Below are positions 47,683-59,599 of a stretch of DNA of 64,000 bases, piece by piece. The DNA lies in NCBI RefSeq assembly GCF_945859685.1, contig NC_079147.1, forward strand, positions 55,272,946 through 55,336,945. Direction: 5' to 3'. The DNA comes from Eupeodes corollae. Its lineage: Eukaryota > Arthropoda > Insecta > Diptera > Syrphidae. Positions within the stretch are counted from its first letter, which is position 1, and each line of letters begins with the position of its first letter. The translations under genes and the position numbers were made by a program. The notes under the pieces were generated by a model. The model was not told the origin of the DNA and did no database searches. It saw nothing but the letters and a program-made list of their open reading frames with translations.

Positions 47683-48972
47683 AAGGGTGATTTTTTTGAG
47701 GTTAGGATTTTTATGCATTAGTATTTGACAAATCACGCGGGATTTCAGACATGGTGTCAAAGAGAAAGATGCTCAGTATGCTTTGACATTTCATCATGAA
47801 TAGACTTACTAACGAGCAACGCTTGCAAATCATTGAATTTTATTACCAAAATCAGTGTTCGGTTCGAAATGTGTTTCGCGCTTTACGTCCGATTTATGGT
47901 CTACATAATCGACCAAGTGAGCAAACAATTAATGCGATTGTGACCAAGTTTCGCACTCAGTTTACTTTATTGCACATTAAACCAACCACACGAATGCGTA
48001 CAGAAGAGAATATTGCGTCTGTTTCTGAGAGTGTTGCTGAAGACCGTGAAATGTCGATTCGTCGCCGTTCGCAGCAATTGGGTTTGTGTTATTCGACCAC
48101 ATGGAAGATTTTACGCAAAGATCTTGGTGTAAAACCGTATAAAATACAGCTCGTGCAAGAACTGAAGCCGAACGATCTGCCACAACGTCGAATTTTCAGT
48201 GAATGGGCCCTAGAAAAGTTGGCAGAAAATCCGCTTTTTTATCGACAAATTTTGTTCAGCGATGAGGCTCTTTTCTGGTTGAATGGCTACGTAAATAAGC
48301 AAAATTGCTGCATTTGGAGTGAAGAGCAACCAGAAGCCGTTCAAGAACTGCCCATGCATCCCGAAAAATGCACTGTTTGGTGTGGTTTGTACGCTGGTGG
48401 AATCATTGGACCGTATTTTTTCAAAGATGCTGTTGGACGCAACGTTACGGTGAATGGCGATCGCTATCGTTCAATGCTAACAAACTTTTTGTTGCCAAAA
48501 ATGGAAGAACTGAACTTGGTTGACATGTGGTTTCAACAAGATGGCGCTACATGCCACACAGCTCGCGATTCTTTGGCCATTTTGAGGGAAAACTTCGGAG
48601 AACAATTCATCTCAAGGAATGGACCGGTAAGTTGGCCACCAAGATCATGCGATTTGACGCCTTTAGACTATTTTTGTGGGGCTACGTCAAGTCTAAAGTC
48701 TACACAAATAAGCCAGCAACTATTCCAGCTTTGGAAGACAACATTTCCGAAGAAATTCGGGCTATTCCGGCCGAAATTCTCGAAAAAGTTACCCAAAATT
48801 GGACTTTCCGAATGGACCACCTAAGACGCAGCCGCGGTCAACATTTAAATGAAATTATCTTCAAAAAGTAAATGTCATGAACCAATCTAACTCAAATAAA
48901 GAATCGATGAGATTTTGCAAATTTTATGCGTTTTTTTTTTTAAAGTTCTCAAGCTCTTAAAAAATCACCGTT
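47683..48972 (+). mobile_element. Rosa-type mariner (DD41D), nearly intact
   Basis: The ends read AAGGGTGATTTTTT inward at 47683 and AACGGTGATTTTTTAAGAGC inward from 48972, flanked by TA (47681-47682, 48973-48974). At 1290 bp it has mariner size. It cuts the gypsy sequence exactly between MEHV and DTLSR. If the gypsy frame is taken as the guide, the element may instead start 4 bp earlier (47679), leaving TA at 47677-47678. The transposase has one obvious frame break. Confidence 0.88.
47796..48871 (+). pseudogene. Rosa DD41D transposase with one frameshift
   Basis: The frame starts at 47796 (MNRLTNEQRLQIIEFYYQNQ) and holds the helix-turn-helix DNA-binding half, FSDEALFWLNG (first D), MWFQQDGATCHTA (second D) and PPRSCDLTPLDYF (third D); 41 residues lie between the second and third D, the rosa signature. 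At about 48670-48676 a run of five T stands where six would keep LDYFLWG in frame. The correct continuation (LWGYVKSKVY ... HLNEIIFKK) is open in the next frame to a stop at 48869-48871. All catalytic residues are kept, so one lost T separates it from a full-length gene. Family length is about 345-360 codons, as here. Confidence 0.9.
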
Positions 48973-48974
48973 TA

Positions 48975-50080
48975 GATACTTTAAGTCGATATTTTCGAGT
49001 TTGTACAGAAAATAAATCAAAGTCTTTTATACCCGCTATTGATATTGACGACTTTGATTTTCTACAAGCTACAAGCCACACAAAATCATAACGACCACAT
49101 TGCTCCATTAAAAAAAAAAATAGAATTGGAATTAATTCCTGACTCTGTTTTAGATAATGGACTAGTCTATAAAAAAGATCAAAACTGTCGTTTATTATTC
49201 TATGTTCCTCGCGAAATGGAAATTAATGTTATAAGAGCTGCTCACGAAAAAATTTCATTTGAATACTGGAAAATGTCTTGATCAAATTAAGATGAATTAT
49301 TGGTTTCCGAATATGAACGAGAAAGTTGAATGCATCATTTAAAATTGTTTAAAATGCATTAAGGATTCCATTCCGTCATTGTAATAATCGAACCCTTCAT
49401 TCTATACCGAAGAAACCTATTCCATTTGACCACTTCCCTATATTCGTTCGAAAAGAAAACATATTCTAGTAATTGTAGATGCATTTACAAAGAATGTAAA
49501 GCTTTATCCTGTGAATTCCACTATTAGCAATAAAGTTCGTGCATGTTTAGATAGTTACTTGTCCTAAAGTCTATGCTCGCAAAGCTTTCCGAACCCATTC
49601 AACATTCTGATTGGACACAAATGTTAACAAACGTAGAATATGCTATGAATATTTCTGTGCACTGTAGCACCGGCAAAATTTTTTTCAAGCTACTATATGG
49701 GGTAGATCAGCTGGGTCCTAAAGTTGATATCTTTACTGAATACTTGTATAAAAAGTTTGAATCTTTTGATCGTGATTTAGACGGAAAAGGTGAAAATGCT
49801 TTCAAGCAATTTGAAAAGCTCAGCAAAGAAACTCAGAATGGATTAAAAAGAAATTTTTGCCACACATAAGATTCTTTGAAGGTGAGTTTATTATTGATTA
49901 ATACATAATATAAGGGCCCATATAAAGTTTATAAAGTGCATCTGAATGACAGATATTTATTTAGGGTTTTTGAAGACTGTCAACTTACTCAATTGCCATA
50001 TGACGGTGTTATTGAAGCTAGACACATAAGAAATTGGGCTGATTGGTGTTTGGATGATGATATTAATTCTGATTAAAACT
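48975..50080 (+). pseudogene. Gypsy integrase
   Basis: DTLSRYF opens the linker after RNase H. Remnants: LDNGLVYKKDQNCRLLFYVP then REMEINVIRAAHE (49150-49240), and PIPFDHFP. 49573-49869 is open (HSDWTQMLTNVEYAMNISVH, STGKIFFKLLYG, the end of the integrase core). The C-terminal piece is YLFRVFEDCQLTQLPYDGVI followed by RHIRNWADW (49955-50050). Confidence 0.8.
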
Positions 50081-50089
50081 AACACTAAT

Positions 50090-50410
50090 TTTATATTAAT
50101 TAGATTAGGTATAATCTTAATTTTTGTAACTAACATCATTATACTGTACTTATGATTTTTTTTTTTAATCATAATGATGTAATATTTCAATTGTTAAAAG
50201 TAGTTAATGCTCGCAGATGAAATGTCATGATTGGCCGAGTTATAAGTACGTTACTTTTTACTTGTTTATAATCTAAAAAAACCTTAGAACAGCTTTTTAT
50301 TGAAATTATTTGATTTGATGTTTACAATTATTATTATTCTTCTTGAACTGAATTTGAACATACTTTGTTACTTATATATTATTATTTAAATAAATAAGCC
50401 TTTACAACAC
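50090..50410 (+). repeat. Possible remnant of a gypsy 3' LTR
   Basis: Non-coding DNA directly after the integrase end, with AATAAATAAG near 50390. No second copy is seen upstream of 45650, so the assignment rests on position only. Confidence 0.25.
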
Positions 50411-50881
50411 CTTTAAAAGTGACGATTGCTCAATAAGCGGGCTATTTTGAATAAGACCTCTTATTGAAAAACCCTTCAAAAGCAGAATTGTTTCTAAGAA
50501 TCTATTATATTTAAAAAATTTAACAAGATGAAAAGGTTTTCATAATTGACAACTAACAAAACTTGTTTTATGATAAACTATACAAACGTTTTAGAGCAAA
50601 AAAAAAGAGTCACACTCGATAATGAACACATTTTTAAACGCTTACTTTTCAAAGCTAATAAATGCAAATGTCTCTTTATTGATTTTTGCATAAATTTGTT
50701 TATTTTCAAACACATCTCAAAACAATTCCAAACGTTTTATTCAACCCTGGCCGTTTAGTTTTTAAAGCTTTGAGCTTTCAACCATAAACAAAAATGTATA
50801 AGTACACATTTGTATGAACTTAATCCTTAATGTCGCATAAGAGCTGAAAAAAATGTAAAACCAAATCCCTATAGTGCTTAC
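50411..50881. other. Pde6 intron sequence
   Basis: AT-rich, nothing recognised; the intron donor GTAAGC of the exon at 50882-51041 begins at 50881 on the minus strand. Confidence 0.4.
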
Positions 50882-51041
50882 CTGTCCATCATTGCCACAG
50901 GCTGCGTGTTCAGCTGCAATTTTTCCAAATCGCCTTGATCAAAAAATTCATCAGCAACTAACTTTGCCACTCTATGTTGAACTTCCCAGGGCTTAGCAAT
51001 TGCACTCACATCACAGGCTGTCATCATCATCCCACATAACA
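50882..51041 (-). CDS. Pde6: Pde6 exon, catalytic core (MMMTACD)
   Basis: A single 160-bp exon with a TGTAG acceptor and a GTAAGC donor. Joined to the T left by the exon ending at 58497, it reads [20 protein letters not shown] and then [20 protein letters not shown] and VAMMDR. The Asp of TACD is a metal-binding residue of class I phosphodiesterases, and AKPWEVQ and EFFDQGDLE are conserved in PDE5/6. It stands alone between two introns of about 7.5 kb, both full of TE relics. Phase: enters with two bases, leaves with two (AG, completing Arg in the exon at 43327). Confidence 0.93.
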
Positions 51042-51990
51042 CTACAAACAAAAGGATATAAATCAAATTTAAAAAGAAAAATGTGATTAGAAAAAATTCA
51101 AAACGGAATAAAGGACGACAAATATTATTTCGACTCCTTTGTCCCAAATACCAAAAAAATATAAAACATTTTATATTGGATTGTGAAATACGTCCACATA
51201 TAGCTGATTCTATGAAAACAAATTTTCCAAAAAATATGTAAAGCTGGAAAAATCATAAACAAAAGAATTTCAAGGACTCTTGTTGATGGATTGATTTATT
51301 TCATTCGACAACGTTCGTCGCCGTCATCGTCATCGTTTGCTGTTCGATGATCAATTCCATCCGCGCCATAATAATCGCCATCACAGCGGAAACACGTTGT
51401 GCTCTGAATCATTTTTGAAATGGTTTCTTTTTTATGCATTATGCGAGTACGAGTATTATAAATTGCAAAGTTAGTATCATCGGGTATTGATATGAATAAA
51501 TTTCGACTCGCGTTTTTAAAGTGGATTGAAGGAAATGAATGAAAAACATTCCAAGTATGTCGAAAGCAATTGAACATTATTTATTAACAAAGCTTGATGT
51601 GAATAAAATGTTTATTGTCATTTCAAAAATGTTTGTCTCAAAATCATCCATTTTTATATCGCATTTCTTTAGCAGATGATAATATTCTGATTTGCTTATT
51701 TCTTTCAGTTTTTACAAAATATTTACGAAAATATTGAGTAAAAGTGTTAAATCACTAAATATTGAAAGAAATACTAAAAGCAAGTGCAAGACCGTATTCA
51801 TTCGAAGATTTTAAGTCAACTGGGTGTTCTTGCAGGAACAAAATACAAGTGTTTGTTCACTTTTTTCAACTGGTTTTTTTAAACACCGTTCTGTTTTCCA
51901 ATCTACAAGAGTGTCTTTCTGTTCGGTTGTGAAAGTTAATTAATATAATCAAAAAAGCATTACAACAAACAACATCAAGAAGAAAAGTTT
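51042..51990. other. Pde6 intron sequence
   Basis: AT-rich. An open frame on the minus strand (51577-51296) ends in an Asp-rich tail from simple repeats (GATGA-type near 51310-51340) and has no recognised relative. Confidence 0.35.
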
Positions 51991-51999
51991 TAGGACAGA

Positions 52000-53560
52000 A
52001 TCAAAAATGGTTCGACATTGAATGTTTGAGAGCTAGAAATACGTCTTTTGCTTTTTTGAAACTAGAAAGAACGACCAACAATTGTCACTTCAAATTGCTA
52101 TATAAGAAAAAAAAGCGAAATGGATCGGAGAAATATTGAGGCAATAAACAAAACAAAATCTTTAGCGGAGTTTCGGAAAGCAGTTAGGCATGTAAGTGGA
52201 AAAAACATGACCTGCACAGTTATCAATATAGAAGAGTTAAAATGCATTGCTTGAATCTTCTCAACACAGCACAAATATCAACATCGCTTCAGTATGCGGC
52301 ACCATACATATTTGAGGAATTATTAGAAGCTCCTATCACGCTCTCTGAGGTAGAATTGGTTATAGAGAAAGGATAGAATGCCCTTTGAATGTTTTAAAAA
52401 TCTAATACCCGAATTTTAAAACTTTCTAACCGTGGAGTACAACAGACTTTTTAAGACAGGTGATTTTCCGGGAAGTTTTAGAAGAGCAATCATTTTCCCA
52501 CTACACAAGAAAGGAGATCCTGAAGATCCGAATAATTACAGAGGCATTTAATTTCTCAATGTAGTGGCAGTTATTTGGAGCAATACTATTCAACTGGTTA
52601 AGCGAGTGGGTCGAAAACAAGCAGAATTTTAAGCTGGTTTAAGAAAAATCTATTCAACGATAGAACAAATTTTCTCTTTGGTAAATATTGATACATCTAT
52701 AAAAAGAGAGGCAAAAAGCTGCATGCCGGCAGCTTTCAAAGGTATGGGATAGTAAATTCCTCTCAGACGAGTTTGAAACGTCAATGGGCGTTAAACAAGG
52801 TTGTGTTCTTAGTACTTTATTTTTTGTTTTGTACATAATCGACATTGTCGATAGTGTAACAGGGGGAATTGTTATGAGTGGAAAAAACATACCAGACTTA
52901 ATGTTTGCAGATGATTTAGTCTTCCTATCGGCCATCGGAGACTATAAACGGGATGCAGCTAATGATAAACCGACTCGAACGGTACTGCAAAACCTGGAAT
53001 TTATAGGTTAATCTTGCCAAGTCGAAAATTATGATTATGAGAAGGGGGGGGGGGGTGGCAGGTTTTCGATGTGTGAAAAGTGGACGTTTGACGAGGAACC
53101 AATAGTACAAGTACCTAGGAGTCTTAATTGCTTCTAATCAAACCTTAAATAAGCATCTTCAATACAAACTAACTGAAGCTAAACGAGCTATGTGTTCTAT
53201 GTGGATAAGTTGTATTGAAAGGAAAAACATATCACATGGAGAAAAGTATCAAATCTTTTGTACAGCTGCATTATCAATTCTCTTCTACGGAGCCCTATTG
53301 GGCATATATTTCCTTTGAGGATGTGGAAAAATGTCTTGGTTTTTTATACCGAATACTTTCAAGCTGGCTGGTAGTTCACCAAATTATATGTTATACTTAG
53401 AAACAGGTATAGCACCGCTATTTTTGGTATCAACCACCGATAATAATGAAGCCATGAAGTTAAAATTCAAAGATTTGCTAAGGAAAGTTGGAAATATGAT
53501 TTATGAAAAGTTCACTAAGGAAACAGAGTCGTCGCAACCTACTATAGCAAGCTGAATCAT
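52000..53560 (+). pseudogene. Non-LTR retrotransposon reverse transcriptase relic
   Basis: The plus strand reads FECFKNLIPEF, FPGSFRRAIIFPLHKKGDPE then DPNNYRGI (RT entry, 52470-52550), MGVKQGCVLSTLFFVLYIID (52784) and PDLMFADDLVFLSAIG (FADD catalytic box, 52890-52935). The C-terminal part at 53330-53550 reads FKLAGSSPNYMLYLETGIAP. Frameshifts and stops separate the blocks. A run of about twelve G lies at 53045-53056. Confidence 0.8.
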
Positions 53561-54089
53561 TTTTTTAAATACAAACACGTATTTCTTGGCACAAAACACA
53601 ACAGAACAAATCAGTATGCTATTTAAAATTCTACAACAAGAAACTGGGATAATTTTCACAATTTTGTTATAAAAATGATAGCAAATCTTTAAAACTAACA
53701 AATAATTGTGAATTTGATCACAAATTCTGTTGAATATACAAATAAACAGTTAGTTGTAAATTTGATTGCATCTTGTTGTGAAATTTACTGTAGAGATTTT
53801 TTCGGGTGCTTTATTTTTAATAAAACAAACTGTGAATTCGATTTTTCCCAAATATTAAAATTCATTTTTTGTCCCCGAAATATTCAAGATGGCAAACTTT
53901 TGTTTTTGATTTATGAAAAAAACGTTAATACTCGTATACAAATATAAAATTTAATTCGAGTTTTTAGCTTTATTTGTTCGAGAGATATTTAGGATTAACA
54001 AAAATGTTCACCTTGTTCCAACTTGTTATATTTTTTAGATTCTAAAAAGTGTGAAATGTATATTTTAAAATACATTGGCTCTGCACATA
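53561..54089. other. Pde6 intron sequence
   Basis: AT-rich spacer between two non-LTR relics; nothing recognised. Confidence 0.35.
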
Positions 54090-54960
54090 TCCGGAACTAT
54101 ACTTCGTGATATTACTTCGAACAGGATGTCCTTACAATTTTCTATGTTGTCAATATTTAAAGTAAAATGGAGAATACAGTTTTCGCGAGACTTGACAACT
54201 CTGTGTAAAAGCTTTAATTATCTTAGCTTTAAGAACCACCTTCCTAACAAAACGGGACTGAGGCATCTTGATGGCATTCATAAGATAGTCAGCGTGCAGT
54301 TTAAGTGTTTTATTGAAAAGAGAACAAGTCCCGTTTCTAACATGATAACGTTATTGGGCGTATTCGATAGTAGGCGAAATATTATCTTAAAGTGTTAGAG
54401 TTTTTCTACAATTTTAAAATTTTTGCAACCCCACACTAGACAGCCATACAGAAGTTTATTTTCAGCAACTGCTTCAAACTTTTTGAATTTGCTGCTGTGC
54501 GCAATGTTTGCGTTTTTAAAAATCTTTTCCACAAGCAATTAATACCAGCTTTAGCTTTTTGCAGTTTTTTTTTAGAATAAGCAAACATAACTACATCATC
54601 CGCAAATAATAAAGCTTTGATACAAACTCCTGTGAAATCGACCAGGAAGGTAAGGTCATTGATGAAAAGCGAAATGTGCAACCTTGCCTCACTCCTATTA
54701 TTGTTGCGAGTTAGTCAGAAAGTTCTGCACTATTCCACACTGAGTTAATTTGTAAAACCGAATTTGAGTGTATCTCCAAAACCATACAACTTATAAAATA
54801 AAGCTACCCGGTTAATTGTGTCAAAAGTTGCTTTGACGTTGGGAAAAAATAAATACAGGTTCTTAAATTGCAAGCTAAAGCTCTCCTTTAGACGACTAAG
54901 AATGAAATTATTACCAATCGTCTAAAGCCAGTTTTTTTCAAACTTTCTCTGTTACTGTCC
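54090..54960 (-). pseudogene. Non-LTR retrotransposon RT relic, opposite orientation
   Basis: On the minus strand 54681-54436 gives ISLFINDLTFLVDFTGVCIK and ALLFADDVVMFAYSKKKLQK, with the FADD box. KLLYGCLVWG-like sequence follows near 54430 and RHLDAIKMPQ-like sequence near 54270, the usual C-terminal order. Broken frames throughout. Confidence 0.72.
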
Positions 54961-55339
54961 AGGTTGTGCACCGCTTGTGTAGAATCGTTTCAAAAATCTC
55001 CTACGTTGCGTTAGGAAAAGAAATTCCACTATTTTTTGAAGATTTCATCACTGATTCTTTTTTTATGGTAAAATTATGGATACATTTTAGAGTTAAATTG
55101 CATCTTAAGATTCCTTAATTCCCATATCTCCTTCAATAACTTTATTAAGGTTTAACTAGTGAATTTAGAGAATAATTTCTTCACTTGTGAATCGAGGTGA
55201 CAAATAATACCAAATTTTTAGTGCCTTAGATTTTTGGGAACAGCAAATTTCCTGTCATTTAAGTCCCAGACCAATTTCAAAAATTCTGTTGAATTTTTGC
55301 AATTTGCCAATTTATTGGGTTCACCTTCCTTATATTTTT

Positions 55340-56420
55340 ATCTTTCCATAGGAAGTTATTGTAATCGGTCCGATTTGTCAAATAGAAAATTTGACATTTC
55401 TCGACGTTTCAAGGTACCTAGTGTCGAAATAAAAGGTTTTTAGAAAGATGCCTGTACGTTCGAAACTTTTTTTTTAGTCGTCCATAGCTCAAGAACAAGT
55501 AGAGATATCGACTTCAAATAAATTTTGTTATACAGATAATAATGCAGAAAGATGCAAAAAAGGCTCTCAAGAAAATAGAGTGGGTGGTTTTTTACCATAA
55601 CAGTTTAAAAAAAGGTGAACATTTTAGTTACCCTAAATATCTCACAAATCAAAACCGCTATAAAATTGAGTTATATTGTAACGTGATACCAAACCAGTAT
55701 ATTTTTGGAAAAAAAATCCAATTAACGGTTTTTTTATAAATAAAAAAAACTGAAAAAAATTGTCATCTCGAAATTTTTACGAATAAGAAATGATTTCATC
55801 TCCAAAACCGAAAAATAAGGTTTTTAACATCTGGTAAAATTTTGAGAAAAATCAAATTGATAGTTTGTTTTATAAAAAATAAAAACTCAAATAACTTTTC
55901 AAGACTTTAAGATATTGTTTTAAGCTAATTTTTTTTTTAAATGTTGTTGTCAATATTCAGTAACACTTTGAGAAAAATCGAATCGCCAGTTTTTTTTTAC
56001 AAAGAATTAAAAACCAAACAAAAATTAACACAAGTTGATAAAAATTTATTTTCGACTTAAATATCCTTTCAATAAACTTTGAGATTTTGGCTTGAATCTA
56101 ATTTTATCTTATGAGAAAAATAAAATTAAATCTTAAAAAAACAGTAAGAACATTTCGTAAAACGATGTTCGGTTCTCGATATCACGTGAAAAATAGAAGT
56201 TATTGACTTCAAATTCATTTCATTCATCCATTTTGTATTTGTTTATATAAGAAATAAAAACTTTTAAGAAAATAAGAAAATTTTAAGGAATGCTACTATT
56301 GGTAAAAATTTGTTAACGACTAAAAATCTCGTCAACAAAAATAGATTTTGAAATCAAACTATTTCATCATATGAAAAACATTATGATTAATTTAAATTTT
56401 TTTTATATATAATTCAATTG
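55340..56420 (+). repeat. Unclassified interspersed repeat, copy 2 (plus)
   Basis: It starts around AAGTTATTGTAATCGGTCCG, then TCGACGTTTCAAGGTACCTA, TAGTCGTCCATAGCTCAAGA, ATCGACTTCAAATAAATTTT, TACAGATAATAATGCAGAAA, followed by an array with AAAATTTTGAGAAAAATC and GATGTTCGGTTCTCGATATC. It is the mirror of 28880-30260. Confidence 0.65.
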
Positions 56421-57110
56421 ACAACTTTTTTAACAAATCGTACAGCAAACAATCAGCCAACACCCTTACGTTCAAGGAACGCAAGGGAAACATCGACGCG
56501 GTCTGTGAAAGTGTACAGCAGAACCCGCGGCAGTCTACTCGCCGTGCACAAAAACTTGGCCTTTCGCAGGCTTCAACTTAATGAATTTTGCGTCGGGGCT
56601 CTGACCTACACACGTACAAGGTCCAACTGACGCATGGGTCGAAGTTCATTATCATAGGCAATGCTTTTTTTCTCTGATTGGGCTTCAAATCGTTTGAAAG
56701 AGGACCCTTATTTTGGCCCAACAATCATTTTTAGTGACTAGGCGCATTTTTGGATGAATGGCTGTGTAAACAAGCTAAATTGCGGTATATGGGATAAACA
56801 TAACCCACGAGAGGTTCAACAGGGAGATTATGCATCCTTAAAAATAACTGTTTGGCTGGTGGCGTAATTGGTCCGTACTTTTTTGAAAACGACGTTAGCA
56901 AGGCGGTCAACAACCGTCAACAGCGAGCGCTGCATTACGATGATAACTAATTTCTTGTGGCCCAAATTGAACCATATGAATTTAGACGACATGTGGTTCC
57001 AGCAGGACGGGGCTAGGTGCCACACTGCTACGATTTACATTGACAACATCTTCCCGCCCTTATTTAAAAAGCCTATATAAGCAGATCGGTTCGCACGACC
57101 CCATCTGTTG
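56421..57110 (+). pseudogene. Rosa-like mariner transposase relic
   Basis: The plus strand carries TIIFSD and AHFWMNGCVNKLNCGIW (first D region, with a stop in place of E) near 56725-56790. WPKLNHMNLDDMWFQQDGAR and CHTATIYIDN (second D) lie at 56950-57045. These match FSDEALFWLNGYVNKQNC and MWFQQDGATCHTA of the element at 47683-48972. Terminal repeats were not found. Confidence 0.75.
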
Positions 57111-58496
57111 CACTGGGCACGCTACCCAACACCTCTTGATATACTTAGCAAACAAATACTTTTAAGCCCTGCTATTCACCTCAAAGCTTCATTGCCGTGG
57201 GCTTACAGCAACTTTGGCCACTCCATAATTCCTTAGTACGAGTATTTAGAATCAATTCCAAAGAATACAGACTACAGCATCCACCAACTGCAATTCTACA
57301 GAAACTTCCAGATTTCTATAACTTCCAGATCTTTCTGGGAGAACAGGGTATTCCTGGAAAAATAAACAATACACTTTTACACAGATGGATAAAAAAAAAC
57401 GACAAAAACGAACGACTGAAATTAACTTTCTCATTCTGCGTTCCCAATTATTGTAGCGTGTTCCAGGACTAACTGTTGGCGATAAAAGTAGTCTTGTCAC
57501 CAGAAATGGTACAGTACAACCCATTTTACCACTTCTGGTTAATGCTGGCATACCAATCACAACGCTATGAAGAAGGCAAATATCAACATCAACTATCCTT
57601 AAGAAGATCGGTTATAGGCTGGAGAATGGGTATCATAACCGGGCACTGTCTAATATTAAAGCACGCCTAACGGTTAGTCGTAATCTCAAATTACTTTTCC
57701 AGAAGCTGTATGGATGAGAAAGATTAGGAAACAGATGTTTACCTCCTCTATACATGCCCTGCTCTAACTCAAAAATGCAACACTTTCCTAGGAGAATTTT
57801 TCTTTAACGATCTAAACAATTTCAACCAAAATTAGTTTTCCACGTTTCGTGATTTGATAAGATTTGTGCAAGGTTTTCTTGTGAATTCGTTTTTCGGAAA
57901 TTATTTTTCATTAAATTTTTTGAATTTTTTCGTGTGAACTTTAAAATTAATTTGATTAAAAATTGGAAACTCATATTTTGCTCTAACTTTGTTCTCACTA
58001 AAATTTTTCTCACTCTATCTGGGAAATGTCTTAACTTATTAAGATGGCGTTTTATAAGCTGAGCCTTATAAGTCTTTAAAAGAAATGACAGAACGAGTGA
58101 ATTTCGATTTGCTCATAATAAAAATTCTAGGAAACCACTTCAAAGTCTTAGATGATTTTTAAGGATCATTATGTTTGGAGAAAAAACAACATTAAAAATG
58201 CCATCACACTTTTCGGACATTTTTCATTAAAATATTTTATCGCAAAATTTAACTGCTAAGTTAAGGATATGATTTTGCTATTTTTAAACGTATACAGAAC
58301 CTTAAAGTCTTTTACAATTTTATTTAAATCAAGATAATTAAGATCGAATTCATTTTTTTTTTCAAACTAGTAAATAGCACCACTCTTGTATTTGACTTTA
58401 TATTTTTAAAAATTGTAAAAATAAGAGCCATAAAATGCTTAATCCTGTCCCCTTCCCACGTGCTTTTTAAATGTTTTATTTTAAAGAGTTACTCAC
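57111..58496. other. Pde6 intron sequence
   Basis: No gene recognised. Small open frames at 57197-57472 (plus) and 57560-57252 (minus) overlap each other and match nothing I know. Confidence 0.35.
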
Positions 58497-59593
58497 ATTC
58501 CTTTTTCTCTTCACTCTGCCAATCGAATTCTCCGTTTTCAACCAATTCAATAAAGTTGTTTCGTTTTTTAAAGTACATTGCCAAATCCGTTGAAAGAATG
58601 GCATTTTCAACTGTTTTCATAACCGATCGATAATCGTCAGGAGAAAGCGCCTGAAATTAATTTAAAGAACATACAATTTTTATTATTTATCTAAATAAAT
58701 AAAAGTATTTATTAAAAACCCTTTCAAACATACCTGAAAAATATTATTCCCCTCGGAATTTAATATCATAACACACTGATCGAAATGATGATGCTCCATC
58801 GTGCTGGTCGTGTACAATATCGCCAAAGGACTCTCGGTTTTCGTCTGAAACGCATTATTCGTTCCACGATGATCCAAGTCGTGGCACAAACAAGCCACCA
58901 GTAAACCTAATATCTCTAAATCAGTCATAAAGCGTTCCATTTTGCCAGTCTTGAGCATGGCAAACATGGTTTGGGACACATTCAAGGCGTGTCGCCAATT
59001 GTGATACTTAACAGGACGGTAATTCTTGCGAACACTTAGCACCCATCGACAAAGGACCTTTAAATTTTATCAACAAAAAAAAGAAATTGTAAACACTCAC
59101 TTGAACCCATCACAAGCTGAAAAACGACTTAAATTAACATAAAAGCAAAAAAAGAACCTACATCATAGGGTATCTGAAACTGTTGGACCAAATTACACTG
59201 CAAGAACATCCTCAGTACCGCCTTACACGTGTCGTCGTCCTTGAGATCGAAATCTGCAATTTAAATGACACAATCATCCCTAAATCGCTTTGTCCGGCAA
59301 TAAAAACAAACAAAAAAAAAAACAAACATCCATTAAGTCCAATACTCACCGATAAACTTAAAACTGTACAAGCTATAGTCCTCAGCACTGGCCACAGTGT
59401 CCTGAACCAATTGGTTTGTTTGCTCCTGACTAGCAGTGGCATGATACGAAAGACATTCGAGGGCGACTTTCTGCTTGGCCATTAATTTGCATGCGTTCTC
59501 GTACATTTGCGTGTTATGGATACCAAGTCCGCAGAAAATAGCAAACGCCTCGAAAATTGAGACATCCGAGTCAGTGAATGGCAGACCGTTTCC
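58497..59593 (-). CDS. Pde6: Pde6 exons: end of GAF domain and first part of the catalytic domain
   Basis: Four exons, 59593-59350, 59253-59162, 59057-58734 and 58650-58497, all with GT/AG borders. Exon 1 here holds the end of a GAF domain (FTDSDVSIFEAFAIFCGLGI) and the linker helix. Then LCRWVLSVRKNYRPVKYHNW and RHALNV (His of the PDE signature) and LVACLCHDLDHRGTNNAF (HD-x-DH-x4-N metal site), EHHHFDQC and DYRSVMKTVENAILSTDLAM. With the exons at 50882-51041 and 42036-43327 the joined coding part is 533 codons including the stop, without a break. The enzyme class hydrolyses cGMP (Drosophila Pde6 is cGMP-specific) and is regulated through GAF domains. The N-terminus and most GAF sequence must lie beyond 64000, across an intron of more than 4.4 kb. 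Confidence 0.95.
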
Positions 59594-59599
59594 CTGTAA

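Larger units (their letters stand above)
45650..50090 (+). mobile_element. Ty3/gypsy retrotransposon relic cut by a rosa mariner
   Basis: On the plus strand the order is gag end with two zinc knuckles, protease, RT, RNase H, then (after the mariner at 47683-48972) integrase. RNase H before integrase defines the Ty3/gypsy class. The coding sequence is broken by many stops. No LTR pair was found; 50090-50410 may be the start of a 3' LTR. It lies in the 7.5-kb Pde6 intron, opposite to the Pde6 strand. Confidence 0.85.

Noticed and set aside
51296..51577. 93-codon minus-strand open frame as a Pde6 exon
   Set aside because: No PDE similarity, an Asp-rich end from simple repeats, and the exons on either side already join in phase without it.
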